From Brugia malayi (taxonomy: Eukaryota > Nematoda > Chromadorea > Rhabditida > Onchocercidae): a stretch of DNA of 64,000 nucleotides. Position numbers and translations under genes: made by a program. Shown piece by piece: positions 1 to 11,999 of the stretch; the stretch's first letter is position 1; each line of letters starts with the position of its first letter. The stretch covers positions 12,246,687 to 12,310,686 of the forward strand of contig NW_025062475.1 of the NCBI RefSeq assembly GCF_000002995.4, read 5' to 3'. Under the pieces are notes generated by a model that was not told the DNA's origin, ran no database searches, and saw only the letters and a program-made list of their open reading frames with translations.

Positions 1-3000
1 AAGCTAAAATGCAACATTTTAGAGTTTCTCAGAAATCGGAGGATTAATGTTGTTTGTTGTTTATGAGAAATGGATGCTACCATATTCAAATTTCTCATCT
101 ATCATTTGTTATTCATTTTTAAATTGCTATTTTAATATGAATTGACAAATTTCAATATGAATTCAGTTAGTAAAAGTTTTGAAACAATTCGTCTAGAAAT
201 AGCTAAATTGTTGAATTTCCCATTTTACTACTAAAAAACGAAATTATTTGAATCTTTTTGTTAATTTAAATTTTTAGTCAAATTTAAGTCAATTTCAATG
301 CACATTCATTAACAAATTTGCTTAAAATTATTAATGTTTTTTAGAAATTTATAAATGTTTTTCTATTCATAAATAAATTAATTTTCTTTTCTAATTACTT
401 AATGATTTCGTTAATTAATTTTTATGGAACTCTAAAAAAAAAAAAATTCTTTTTTATAGAAGATCAAAACTTTTTAATTACAATTCGAAAAAGTTTTTTT
501 TTATGTTTTCAGATAAAAAAAAAAATGCAATTTTGAGGATAAGAATGAAACTTTTTTTTTTTTTAGTTCTAATTTAAATTCTAACTTTCTCAATTAAAAT
601 CAATTATTGCAAACAGTAGCAAATTAAATCGATCAATCATAAAACAGATGAATTACACAAAAAAAATCTTAGTTTATTTAGGTTTTTTGTTGTTTCTTTC
701 TTTTCTAAGTTAATTTCGGAAGTTAAATTTAATTTAAATATGGAAAAAATATTATCGATTTTTTTTTGGATCAAAATAGGCAATTTTATGAAAATTTAAT
801 AAAATGTAAATAAAATTTGCTCCAATTATTAATTCAAATAAAATTTAACTTAGCATACATTTTATGCAAAATACTATAATATCAAGTGAAAAAGTTTAAA
901 AGAACAATTAGTAAAATTAATTTTCGATAAAATTTCGAATAGCACAAACTAAATAATAAAAAGAAATAAAATAAAAGCAAAAGCAGAAAAAAAAAAGATT
1001 TTTAATTTATTAAAGTAAAATGGATGTAATGAAAATAATTTTAGATAGTTTATTACAATTATCTAAAATAACATTTAATGGCATTTAGTAAAATACTAAA
1101 ATTTGCCCTTTCAGTCATTATCGTAGCACTTTTTGAAAAAAAAAAAAATTTTTTTTAAATCAATTTAGTAAGCTTTTTAAATTTCAAATTAAGAAATTAT
1201 GATAATACTAAATGTGCATTACTTAAAACTATCAAAATTTAAATTATTAAATGCACAAATAAAAGATTTAATTCAAAAATATAATTGCACTGTTTGTTAA
1301 AAAATTTAAATGAATATTCTGAAATTTTCAAAAAAAATTCATTTTTATTTATAGCGTACAATATCTGTGACATGAAATCTCATCATTATCATCTCGAGAA
1401 AAATTTGAAAATTTTACCCTTTCAAAAAATAGAAAAAGGACAATTCGGCTTGGTTTTATTTTGAAGAATTATTAAAAGTTTTATCCATAAAATGATTTCC
1501 TGAAAGAATTTTCCGTTTATTTTGTTTATTTTAATTCACAGTGCAATGTATATTTGTCAGTCTGTGATAAATTGAAAATTTTAAGAAATTTTCATAATGA
1601 AAATATATATAAATCATTGAATAAACACAATTTTTGAATAATATTTATTGATTATTACTGGTATATTTGATGGTAGACTTCCCGTACTCCCGCGATTTTC
1701 ATCAATTTTTTTAGAAAGTTATTAACTTAAATTGTTTTATTTTTAAAATTATTCTACGATATTTGTTTTTCAATCGAATCAAACTTACTACATTCTGTAA
1801 TTGAATAATTTAATCAATTTTTATTTTTAAACTCTTTATGGATTAGACTTTATCATTAAGAAAATATTTCTATTCTAAAATACATTTTATTAGCTGTTTA
1901 TAATTAATATTCAAAAAGAAAAAATTATAATCAATTTTGACATTAAATTAAATTTTTGCTTCTTAATTAATATTAGCATAGCTACCTTTTCATTAACTAT
2001 TTTTTCAGGTAAAGAAGAAATACCTAAGCTAATTGTTATTTTTATTGTGTTACAAACAATTGTCTAGGCAATACGTTACGTGTAGGTTAAAAAAAAAGCG
2101 TAAGTACTCACGTGATTAAAGTTTGCAAATTACTGAATTATCAGACAGTCATTAAATTTTCATACGAGAATATAAATCATTTTATGACATTATTCTCGAG
2201 AAATTCATGAATATTTACCCTATTTTCATCATCTTTTAGTATCTTCCTAATTGCTTATTTTTAAAAATAATATTGAAAAAAAAAAAAAAAAAAAAGAAGA
2301 ATCAGAGTAAATCTACCAGTAATAATAAGATTTTATGGAATAAAATTAATTTATCAAAAATAATAAACAATCTGAAAAAAGTTTTCATCATTTTGTCTGA
2401 AAAAGAATTATTAATTCAATGTAAATCAAAAAGAAGGAATAAAAAAAGAAAGATGAATTAATTCAAAAATGTTTTATTTCATTAAAATTAATTCTTACTA
2501 ATGTGTGATAGCAATAGAAATTTGTTTTTGTTGACATTCAGTCATCCAAGCAAACAAAAATACAAACAAACATTCTTAATGTAAAACTAATTTAATTACT
2601 GAATGTTTTCCTTTTCGCTAACGGAAAATTCAGCGATTAGTAAAGAAAATTAAATCTAAACAATTGCTCGATTATATTTCCAATAAAACTAGCATTCATT
2701 TATTTAACAATAAAATACATTTGAATAATTTAATCCTAATTTTAATTACTTTATTTCCAGTATTTATATCATTGGTACTTCGTGTAATATAATTTAGTGC
2801 TTCAGGAAATTATTCATTTCTAATTAATGTGTAAAAGAAATATTGCTTTAAATTTCTAAATGTCAAAAAATTGAAATGATCAAGCATTTTTTTCTTTAAC
2901 TGAAATTTAACCGAAAAAAATATATTCAATGTTTGGTTGCTGAAGGAATTTAAAAATAATTAAACAGATAATTAAACAGAAAATTACATCATTATGTGGT

Positions 3001-5640
3001 AGAATTAGAAATAAAATGGTAAATAAGATTTGTTAAAAAAAAAAAGAAAACATAAAAATTTTTTAAAAATTAAAATTAAAAAATTGACAAAACTGCAGCG
3101 ATAGCATAAGAAGGCAAAATCAATGAGCTTTTACACTTCACATTTTGATTTACATAAAGAGGAATGAAATTTAATTTTAAATTTGTAAGAGTCAATAAGC
3201 AAATCCACTTTTCCTCCTAAGTATTCACAACTGTTTATAATTCATGGATGTGAAAATTCTCACAAAAGCTTAATTTTAACTTTTAGCAATGTAAATAATT
3301 TGCAAATTTAATGGGAAAAAAAAAAAAAAAAACATTTTCAAATACTTTCAATTCTTTTTTTTTAACTAAATTAGACTAACTTTAGTTCTTAATAAGTAAA
3401 TTGAACTAATTTTAGGTTGCATTCATCTAAATTAGCAATTAATTACATCAAATGCTAACGCATTATTTCACTGCTTGCTATTAGTAAAATTTAAAAATTT
3501 ATTTCAAAAAAATATCTAATCGATTTTAACTTTTAATTTTTTATAAGAGTGACATACTCAACAACTTAATACAATCTTCTTTGAATTGATTTTCTATTCT
3601 ATCAATGAATTAATCAATAAATTTAAATTTTGAAACTTTTTATCGCAACTGAATGTAATTTAATTTTTTCAATTATTCATTTGATCGTTTTATGTTTTTT
3701 CTTTTTTTTTTTTCTCATTTTTCTTATATTCATAATGAATTTACTTTATTATTAACTTTTTATTATTTTATCATTCTAAATAATTTATCAATTAAAACAG
3801 TGTTGTATAGAAGTTTTATTACTTAAACTTAGTAATTTAATGAGAATAATTTTAACTAAAATAATTAATTTGATTTCTTCCACTCAACTTTCTATGTATT
3901 TTTATTATACGAATGAGTTTTCAAGTGTAAACAAAAAAAGAAAACAAAATAATATGATGTCAAAGGTCAATGCGATGGACGAAAAAGATAAAAAGACATT
4001 CTATCCGAAAAATAAAAAATAAGTAATTTGAATAATCGATGAAAAATGGAACTAAGAAAGAATTTATTTTTTTGTTAGTAATTAATTAAATCAAATCATA
4101 GTATAAATAAATGTAAACTGAACTGCATAAAGCTAAAGAACTCAGATAATTTTAATAAAATTTAATTTAATTTTTAATTTTTTATCTTTTCCTCTTTTCA
4201 CATTACTTATTTTGATTTTAGTTTACTTAGAAAAAAATTATATCATTGCTGCTAATTCCATTCTCTGTGCAAAAATTCATCATTTTCATCTTCTTTGATT
4301 CAATTAAGAAAAATAATAATGTTATATTAAAATTTAAAAAAAAAAAAAAAAAACTAAATAGTCTCTTAAAAATAAATAAAGAAGCAAACCTTTGCAATTT
4401 TTAATTTAAAAAAATTTTTATCAAAAGTTATTAGTTTTATTAAAAGTTATTAGCTACAAATTAAAAAATAAAAACGAAAACTGAAAACGATTCAGAAATT
4501 AACTTAAAATTGCACATAAGTAAAAACTGCAAATTGCAACCTAATTATTCTTAAAATACACTTTTAAAATTTATATTTTTGAAATTTCTTGAAAGTATAA
4601 AATAATTTGAATTTAACTTTTCTTTGATTGATTACTTTTTCCATTTCTTTTTTTAAAATGAAAGTTTATTTTTTGTGGAAATAATTCAGAAAGAAAAACT
4701 TTTGAATTATTCTTAATTAAAATATTTATATAAATAAACTTTATCATAATATGAATTAAATTCTACAATGAATTGATGACAAATAATTTTATAGCTAATA
4801 ATTATTAAAAATAGTGAAAAGAAAATTAGGAAAAAAAATCAGCGCTCTAGAAATTATATGAAAATATTTGTTTTTATTATAACAATTAGAATTTAATTCG
4901 AATTTAAAAATACTTCTAATTACAATAGAAATTAAAAAATTGATAATTGATCAAAAAAAAAAGGAAACGCTTGAAATATTTGAATTAATTTTTTAAAAAG
5001 AAAAAAAAAAACCAGTTGTAAACGAATACTTTAATTCAATAATTCATTTTTAATTTTTATTTAGCAATTCATATTGTCATATTGTCATACGACTAAAAAT
5101 TATTGTTTATAGCGATTTGATCTTAAGAATATTTTAAGTCTAATTATTACATTTCAATTTTGTACTTCAAAAAAAATTTTCAACTGCAATTTAATTAATT
5201 ACCCAATAAAATTGCGGTAAAAATGCTTTCGTTTTTTTTATCGCATTTGTTGATTAATTAAATATAACTTTTACATTAACAAAAAAGTTATATTAAATTT
5301 GTCAATTGAGCTAAAAAAAAATTTTGCTTTTTTTTGAAACAAATTTAGCAATTTATACTGTCATATTGTCATGCGGCTAAAATGTCATAAAGAGTAAATT
5401 AATATTTTGCGCATTGGCATAAGCTTTTATATGAACGAAATTTTATTTCTTTGTGTCTTTTAAGCATTTTCAAATAAAGAAAAAAAAAATTTTTTTTTTT
5501 TTCATAAAATCGCATTTTATTGAATTTGAAAAGAATTTTTCGTTTTTTGTTTTTGTTTTATTTCAATTTGAAAGTTAGAATGAAAAATGTCTCAAATTTC
5601 AGTTGAAAATTTTTCATTTAAACGTGTATTTTTATGCTAC
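1..5640. other. A/T-rich intergenic DNA, no gene seen
   Basis: This stretch is nearly all A/T with many A or T runs of 8-18 bases. The only open frames (for example 2273-2461 and 3840-4022) are low-complexity Lys/Asn/Ile strings with no splice-site or family support. A small less A/T-rich spot near 1675-1700 contains TTCCCGTACTCCCGCG but shows no convincing exon. Confidence 0.7.
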
Positions 5641-5680
5641 AATAGATGAAATATTTTCATATAGGAAAACAATGAAATAT

Positions 5681-5950
5681 CCGGAAATATAAGAAAGTAA
5701 CTGAAAATTTCTGATCAATTATCCGGAAATATAAGAAAGTAACCGAAAATTTGTGGCTGAAGATCCGGAAATATAAGAAAGTAACTGAAAATTTGTGACT
5801 GAAGATCCGGAAATATAAGAAAGTAACCGAAAATTTCTGATCAATTATCCGGAAATATAAGAAAGTAACTGAAAATTTGTGACTAAAGATCCGAAAATAT
5901 AAGGAAGTAGCCGAAAATTTGTGAACAAATATCCGGAAATATAAGAAAAC
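5681..5950. repeat. 42-bp minisatellite, about 6.4 copies
   Basis: CCGG(or CCGA)AAATATAAG recurs at 5681, 5723, 5765, 5807, 5849, 5891 and 5933, an exact 42-bp spacing. Units differ mainly in the last third (CTGATCAATTAT versus GTGACTGAAGAT). Because 42 is a multiple of three, the minus strand is open through the array (5657-5971) and would encode a 14-residue repeat. I take that as a by-product of the repeat, not a gene. Confidence 0.95.
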
Positions 5951-6067
5951 AAGCAAATATCGAAAATACAAGAATGCAATTCAATACCATAGGATATAGA
6001 TAAAGAAGATTTGATCAACGAAAAAGCAATCAAATATTTTAAGATGGATGAGAAATCAATTTAATAC

Positions 6068-6119
6068 TGTCCGTGAGAGAGAGAGAGAGGGAAAGAGAGG
6101 GAAAGAGAGAGAGAGAGAA
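6068..6119. repeat. (GA)n tract with GGGAAA interruptions
   Basis: An imperfect GAGAGA polypurine tract on the plus strand. It is the first of roughly a dozen similar GA/TC tracts in the window. Confidence 0.9.
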
Positions 6120-8440
6120 ATGATATCAAAAATAATTCTCTAATATAAGAAAAGCAACTTAATACCTAGAAATGTATGAAAGTAACAAAATATTTGTAAC
6201 CTTATAGTCTGGCATTTATGATAAATATCTGATCTTTGTACTTGAATTAAAATTAATTACAAAACAATAAAATCTAAAATGATATTATGCCAGAAATTAT
6301 ATAGTAATAATGTTGTAAATATAAATTAAACTATCAAATATGTTTTATTATCAAATAATATAATACTTTTAGTGATATGATATCACTAGACATTATCAGT
6401 TGTTTATAGTTTCAGCTCTGAGATTTAAATGTTATAAATGGATTCACAGATGTAGCTGAAAATTTTAAGAAAATAAAACAAACATCTGTTAATCGCTTTG
6501 AAAGTTAATTTGTTGTGCGAGCAATTGGAACAAAGTTTTTTTTTTTCTTCAATGATTCAATGTTCTAAACAAAAACAAACAAACAATTGGTGGGTTTGGA
6601 CATTTACAATGGTCAAAGAAAAGCTAAAAATTCTTTTTATTACATTTAATATTTTTAAAATTTCAAACTAATCATTGAGAAAAATAAAATCTAATTAATA
6701 TTTCAATAATTTTAATTATTGAAATAATAATTTTAGGAAAAGAATTTTGGAGAAAAAAAAGTTTATAAAATTAATGATGAATTATTTATTAAGAAAGAAT
6801 TGAAAAAAAGCTTTTTTTTTTTTTTTTTTTTTTGTAAAATCATTTTATTAGCAAATATTAATGAATATATTTTAATAAAAGATTTAGAAATTTAAGAATT
6901 ATCATTGATTGTTAAATACTAAATGTTATCAAAGATTGTTATCATTAAATTTGATAAGCTTAATCAATTCACTAACAAAATTCTAACAAAATTTTAATGT
7001 AAAAAAAAAAAAAAAAAATGAAAGAACCATAAAAAGTTTAAACATTTCATGAAAATAACAACAAAATAGAGCTTAACAAAGTCTCTGTTATTTGCAAAAA
7101 AGATAATAAATTTATGTTCGACTTTCGCAAAGAAAAAAAAAAAATTCCCTAAATCAATAAATTTAAATGAAAAGAAAAAAAAAATTGGAAAAAAGAGAAC
7201 GACGAAATGATTGTTAATTTGATAAAATTTTTTTAGAGATAGTTTTTTTTTTTTTAAAAAAAAAATATAAATAAATCATTTAATATTATCAATCTAAATC
7301 AATTATCCTTTCCGTTCTTTCAGTCCAAAATTCATAATTCATCGAAATATCATTTTAATTTAATTTAGATATTATTATTATCGATTGAGAAGTAAATTAA
7401 TAATAAATTAATTTCATTTAGATATTATTATTATTATTATCCATTGAGAAGTAAATTAATAATAAATTAATTTTTAGTAGAATTAATAGTATTATTTTTT
7501 TTCATTAAAGGATAACTACGATTAATTTAATCTATCTTGATATTATTATTTCTTTTTTCATTTTGACTTTTATAATTTCAAATATTCATTTAAAAAGCAA
7601 TAATTAATTAAGCAACAGATGACAGTTTTTTTTCGACGAAATTCTTGACATTTTAAGTTTATTATTTATTTTATTCGATATAAAAATTTTATTACAGCGT
7701 AGATTGAGTTAATTAATTAATTAACATGTAATAATTAAAAATGGTAATTTATGCAAAGCCAACAAATAAAAATGAAAAATGTAAAATTTAATCTTCTAAT
7801 TGATAACATGATTATAAAGCTGATTAATATTTCAAAAGCATTATTATAGCAATTAAATTTTATTATTTTTTTTTTGCATTAATTATTTATAATTTTTTTA
7901 GTTAAATAATTTTTAACCTCTAGTTAATATGAAATTCTTTGTCAATCGAAAAAAAAATATTTTAGTTAATGTGAAATTTATTATTAAAAGAGAAATATTA
8001 TTTAAAAAAAGAAATCTAAATCATATTTTTAATAATTAAACTGCTACCATTTTACAAATTTAAATAATCTGTTGCAAAAATTTAAATGATAAATCTAAAT
8101 TTGTTGCTTCATTAAAGCTTATAGGAACATCTAATGCTGCAAATAATAAATGAAAAAATATTTTTTATGCTTTAAATAAAGGATTTGAATAAATTTCAGT
8201 AATCAGTGAATCTTGAAAATAGCTTATTAAAATTATTTTAAAATTGTTGAAAACAAATAATATTAACAAATGTATAAAAGATTATAATCAGAAAAGTATT
8301 TTATGATATAATTTAAATACAAAATGTTTAATTCATTTATTTTTTCACACAATTATTCTTTCATTTTTCTTTTTTCTTCGTTTTATAAGAGAAAATAATA
8401 AAATAAAGGAAGGAATTATTTAGGAATGAAGTAAATGTGC
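6120..8440. other. A/T-rich intergenic DNA, no gene seen
   Basis: Only A/T-rich sequence is visible. Near 7365-7475 a segment of about 65 bp around TAGATATTATTATTATCGATTGAGAAGTAAATTAATAATAAATTAATTT occurs twice in tandem with small differences. No open frame has coding character. Confidence 0.65.
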
Positions 8441-8442
8441 AG

Positions 8443-8466
8443 GTAGATAAGTTGAAATGATAAGTA

Positions 8467-8522
<56 letters not shown>

Positions 8523-8740
8523 AGAAATGATAAGTTAGTATTACTGAGAAAGGTAGATAAGTTGAAATGATAAGTTAGTATTACTGAGAAAGGTAGATAA
8601 GTTGAAATGATAAGTTAGTATTACTGAGAAAGGTAGATAAGTTGAAATGATAAGTTAGTATTACTGAGAAAGGTAGATAAGTTGAAATGATAAGTTAGTA
8701 TTACTGAGAAAGGTAGATAAGTTGAAATGATAAGTTGGTT
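8443..8740. repeat. 40-bp minisatellite with an embedded 52-bp poly(A) run
   Basis: AGGTAGATAAGTTGAAATGA starts at 8551, 8591, 8631, 8671 and 8711, a 40-bp period with near-perfect identity. A partial copy starts at 8443. It is separated from the array by a pure A run at 8469-8520, which looks like an insertion or slippage product inside the first unit. Minus-strand open frames over this region are repeat shadows. Confidence 0.95.
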
Positions 8741-9569
8741 GATAAGAATGATAAGAAATAGAAAACAAAAAAAAAAATGTAGAAAGAAGGATAGAAAAAA
8801 AAGGAATGAAATCGAAAAACATTTCCCTTCTGATGTGGAAGCTTCCACTTCATACAAATAAGCAAAAGCTAACATCCATCAAGCATTGATCGAAAATGAT
8901 CGTTTGCTAAAGTAATGCTCAAATAATTCATAAATTTAAGCAAAAATTTGTTGAGCATAAAAAAGATTAAAAAACAACAAAAATTGCAATTGTTGTGAAT
9001 GAATAAAATTAATTATTACTCTAACAAGAAATGTATACTTTTAATTTCACATGTAATTATCATATTTTAATTATTTATTAAATTTATTTACAAATTAAAA
9101 ACAATGAAAAAAAGTGTTGTACAGAAATATTTCCATTCAGAATTTATCATTTTTAATTTTTTTTTTCCTTCTTTTTTGTAATAAATTTGTGAAAAATTGA
9201 AATTATAAATTGGTTCTAAATATAAAAATAATCATATTAATTCATTTAAATATAATAGAATTTTTCTTTCTATTATAAATTTTAGTATTAAAATGAATGA
9301 TTGAGTGTTTGAAATATGTGAAAGATTTATAGTAAAATGTATTATTGCATAATATTTAGTAGTTTAATAATTAAAAATTTTAAAAATTGTATAAAAGAAA
9401 GATTTGAAATTTTAAATTCATTAGCATTTCTTTTTTATGGAATGAATAATAATTATAGCATCGATAACACACACACACACACACATCAAATAGTGCGATG
9501 AAAATGATAAAATATGCAAAGGTTTTCTTTGAGAGAAAAGAAAAAGAAATGAAAAGGCCTAAAAAGGCG

Positions 9570-9625
9570 TTAAGGCTGAAGTACTCGTAGCTAGGCCTTA
9601 AAGCTGAAGTACTCACAGCTAGGCC
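9570..9625. repeat. 28-bp tandem pair ending in CTAGGCC
   Basis: Two adjacent 28-bp copies (9570-9597 and 9598-9625) share TTAA(G/A)GCTGAAGTACTC and end in AGCTAGGCC, with about three differences. They sit in a patch richer in GGCC/AGGC than the surroundings (9555-9660). The patch also has GGCCTAAAAAGGCG just before and TTTAGGCCC just after. It resembles a fragment of a dispersed repeat, which I cannot name. Confidence 0.85.
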
Positions 9626-9814
9626 TCATCATTAAGGAAACGAATTTAGGCCCATTCAGATGGATTGCTGCAAGGCGTTCCAATTCTATTTCACTTCTAA
9701 ATAGTTAGCTGTCAAAAAATGAAAATGCTTCTTCTAAATTCTCCTGAATATATATATATATTCATATAAAGATATTTACATATATATATATATTGTGTGT
9801 CTGTGTTGTCTTGT

Positions 9815-9838
9815 CTAGCCTAGTTCAGTCTAGGCTAG
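9815..9838. repeat. Inverted repeat CTAGCCTAG / CTAGGCTAG
   Basis: Two perfect 9-bp arms flank a 6-base loop (TTCAGT), followed directly by another GCCTAG. The motif family reappears at 19653 and 24998. Confidence 0.9.
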
Positions 9839-11999
9839 CCTAGTTTAATTGGAATGCTTATATGGCTTCTTCTTGGCCTAAGCATCCATCCTCTTTTCAT
9901 TTCTTCTACGAAAGCTCATTTACACTTCTTCATATTTATTTCATCAAAAAATTTCAAATTATCATTTCAAGTGCAAAAAAAAAAAAAAAAAAAAAAAAAA
10001 AAGAAAAGGAAAACTTTTTATAAATTATATATATATGTGAAAATTTATGAGAAATACATAATAGTAACTTTTATGATAATTGTTATGAGATTAGATCAAA
10101 AATAATGTAAGTGATCTGTTATATTATTTTTGTTATTTTTATTTTTATCGATTGATTGATTTTATTCATTGATTGAAAATTAATTACTTTATTGATTCAT
10201 TAATGTTTGTAAATATTTTGTTGATTTCTTACATTTGAGCTAATTTTATTCGTTAATTAATTAATTAATTAATTTTTTTTCATATTGCTTCAATTTTTGA
10301 TTAAAAGCATTTTTCAAATATTTATGCATGCATATAGACTTAAAGGCATTACAAAACTAATTTGATTAACATTTTTCTTTCCTTTTATTTATTCACACTG
10401 AAAATTTTCATATTACTTTTTCATTTGTAAGAAATAAAAGAAAAAAATGCTTAAAATTTTTTTCTTCATTTAAAGCTAAATTGATTCATTCAATGCGCAT
10501 ACAGTCCTGAACATTTGCGCATCTATTATAAAGTTATTTGCTAATTGCAAGAATAAATTACTGATGAAAAATTAACATAAACAAAAATTATGCAAAGTTT
10601 ATTTCAATATTTCAAACTTTTAAAATTAATTTATACTTCAAACTCAACAAATGATAAAAAATAATTGTTTCAAACTTATTTAATTCGAGAAATTATGGTG
10701 GAATACGTTAAATGGCAATTTTTTATTGTTTTAATTTTTTAAATTTTGGTTTTCACCTACTTTTTACTTATTTTTTTTTTCTTTGCCTTTGAATTACTTT
10801 CTCAACAATGAGAAACAACAATTTCAATTTATCATTAACATTACTCTATTAACATTTCAAAAATGTCAATCTAAATTCTTTTCACTATATATAAGTTAGC
10901 TATTTCAATTGAAATATGTCCATATAAGATTTAATTTACTGAATTTACTCTAATTACTTCGTTAAAATTTAAAGTTCAAAAGTTCAAAAGGTATTTCATA
11001 CTATGAGAGAGATAATTTGATATTTTATATATTTTAGTTAGTTAATGATTTATGATGCAGTTCAATCTCAAATGCACAATTCATACTAAAATTAAATCTC
11101 TAGAGTTTTGGGAAAGCCAAAAATTTAGCTTTTATAAAACTTAAATTATATGCAAAAAAAAAGTAAAAAATAAAAACAAACGAATTTCCAATGTTTTTTG
11201 AATGAAATGATTAAATTTATTGAATTTTAGTAATGAAAACAAAGTTTGTTACAGACGAATAAATAAATATACAGGCACCAATTTCAAACTTAAATATTCA
11301 ATTTTATACATATCAAATTCCTAGATATGTATGTTTTAAAAAAAAAAAAAAATGAGCGAGAAAAAAAAAAGGAAATCCCGAAATTATAATTATGTTAAAA
11401 TTTATACATACACAATTAACAACTGCAAAAAATTTGACAAAAAAAAAAAAAAAGAATTTAGCAAAATCTATCAAATCAGATTTGCAACTTATTTATGTTA
11501 CAGTAATATAAAAATACTAATTAAAATTTACATTTAATGATTACAATGCATTCTTACCCGAAATACTATAAAATAAAATAATGAAAAATTTAAATTTAAA
11601 TACAAATGTCTCTAATTATATGTATTATATTCTATTTCATCACAGATTGTATTAACAAAAAAATATGATCAGTTGTGATCAATTGTGATCAATATGATCA
11701 ATTGATCAGCTATATTATCAAACATATATTTATTGATGGTTCTTAATATCATTTCGAACACTCAATGATAACAATCTTATCATTCAATCTTAGGAAATTG
11801 TTTTAATTTTTATACAAAATAATTGAGAATTTAACTTATCTTACTGAAATAAGAAATTTGAAAAAAATTTATCACATTTGTTGCATATAAATTTTTTCCT
11901 GAAACGAAATGATAACTAAGACAATTCAAAAATGTAAGCTTAATTTTAAATAATGCATAGAAAAGCTAAACATTATTACGTTATCAGGAATTTCAGCAT

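Larger units (their letters stand above)
8750..11999. other. Intergenic DNA between the minisatellite and the kinase gene
   Basis: A/T-rich DNA with scattered small features: a 14-bp perfect palindrome GTGGAAGCTTCCAC at 8835-8848, a (CA)n tract near 9468-9486, (AT)n near 9751-9793, a long A run near 9974-10001, and GATC-rich text near 11668-11708. An open frame at 9854-10105 starts like a signal peptide but then runs into poly-Lys, and I do not support it as a gene. Confidence 0.55.

Noticed and set aside
5657..6033. Minus-strand frames encoding a YFRIFSHKFSVTFL-type repeat protein
   Set aside because: The frame is open only because the 42-bp minisatellite is divisible by three; there is no flanking exon or splice site.
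8621..8875. 84-codon minus-strand frame starting MLAFAYLYEVEASTSEG
   Set aside because: The first ~25 codons look reasonable, but the rest is Phe/Leu-rich A/T shadow ending in the 40-bp repeat. No donor was found to exit it.
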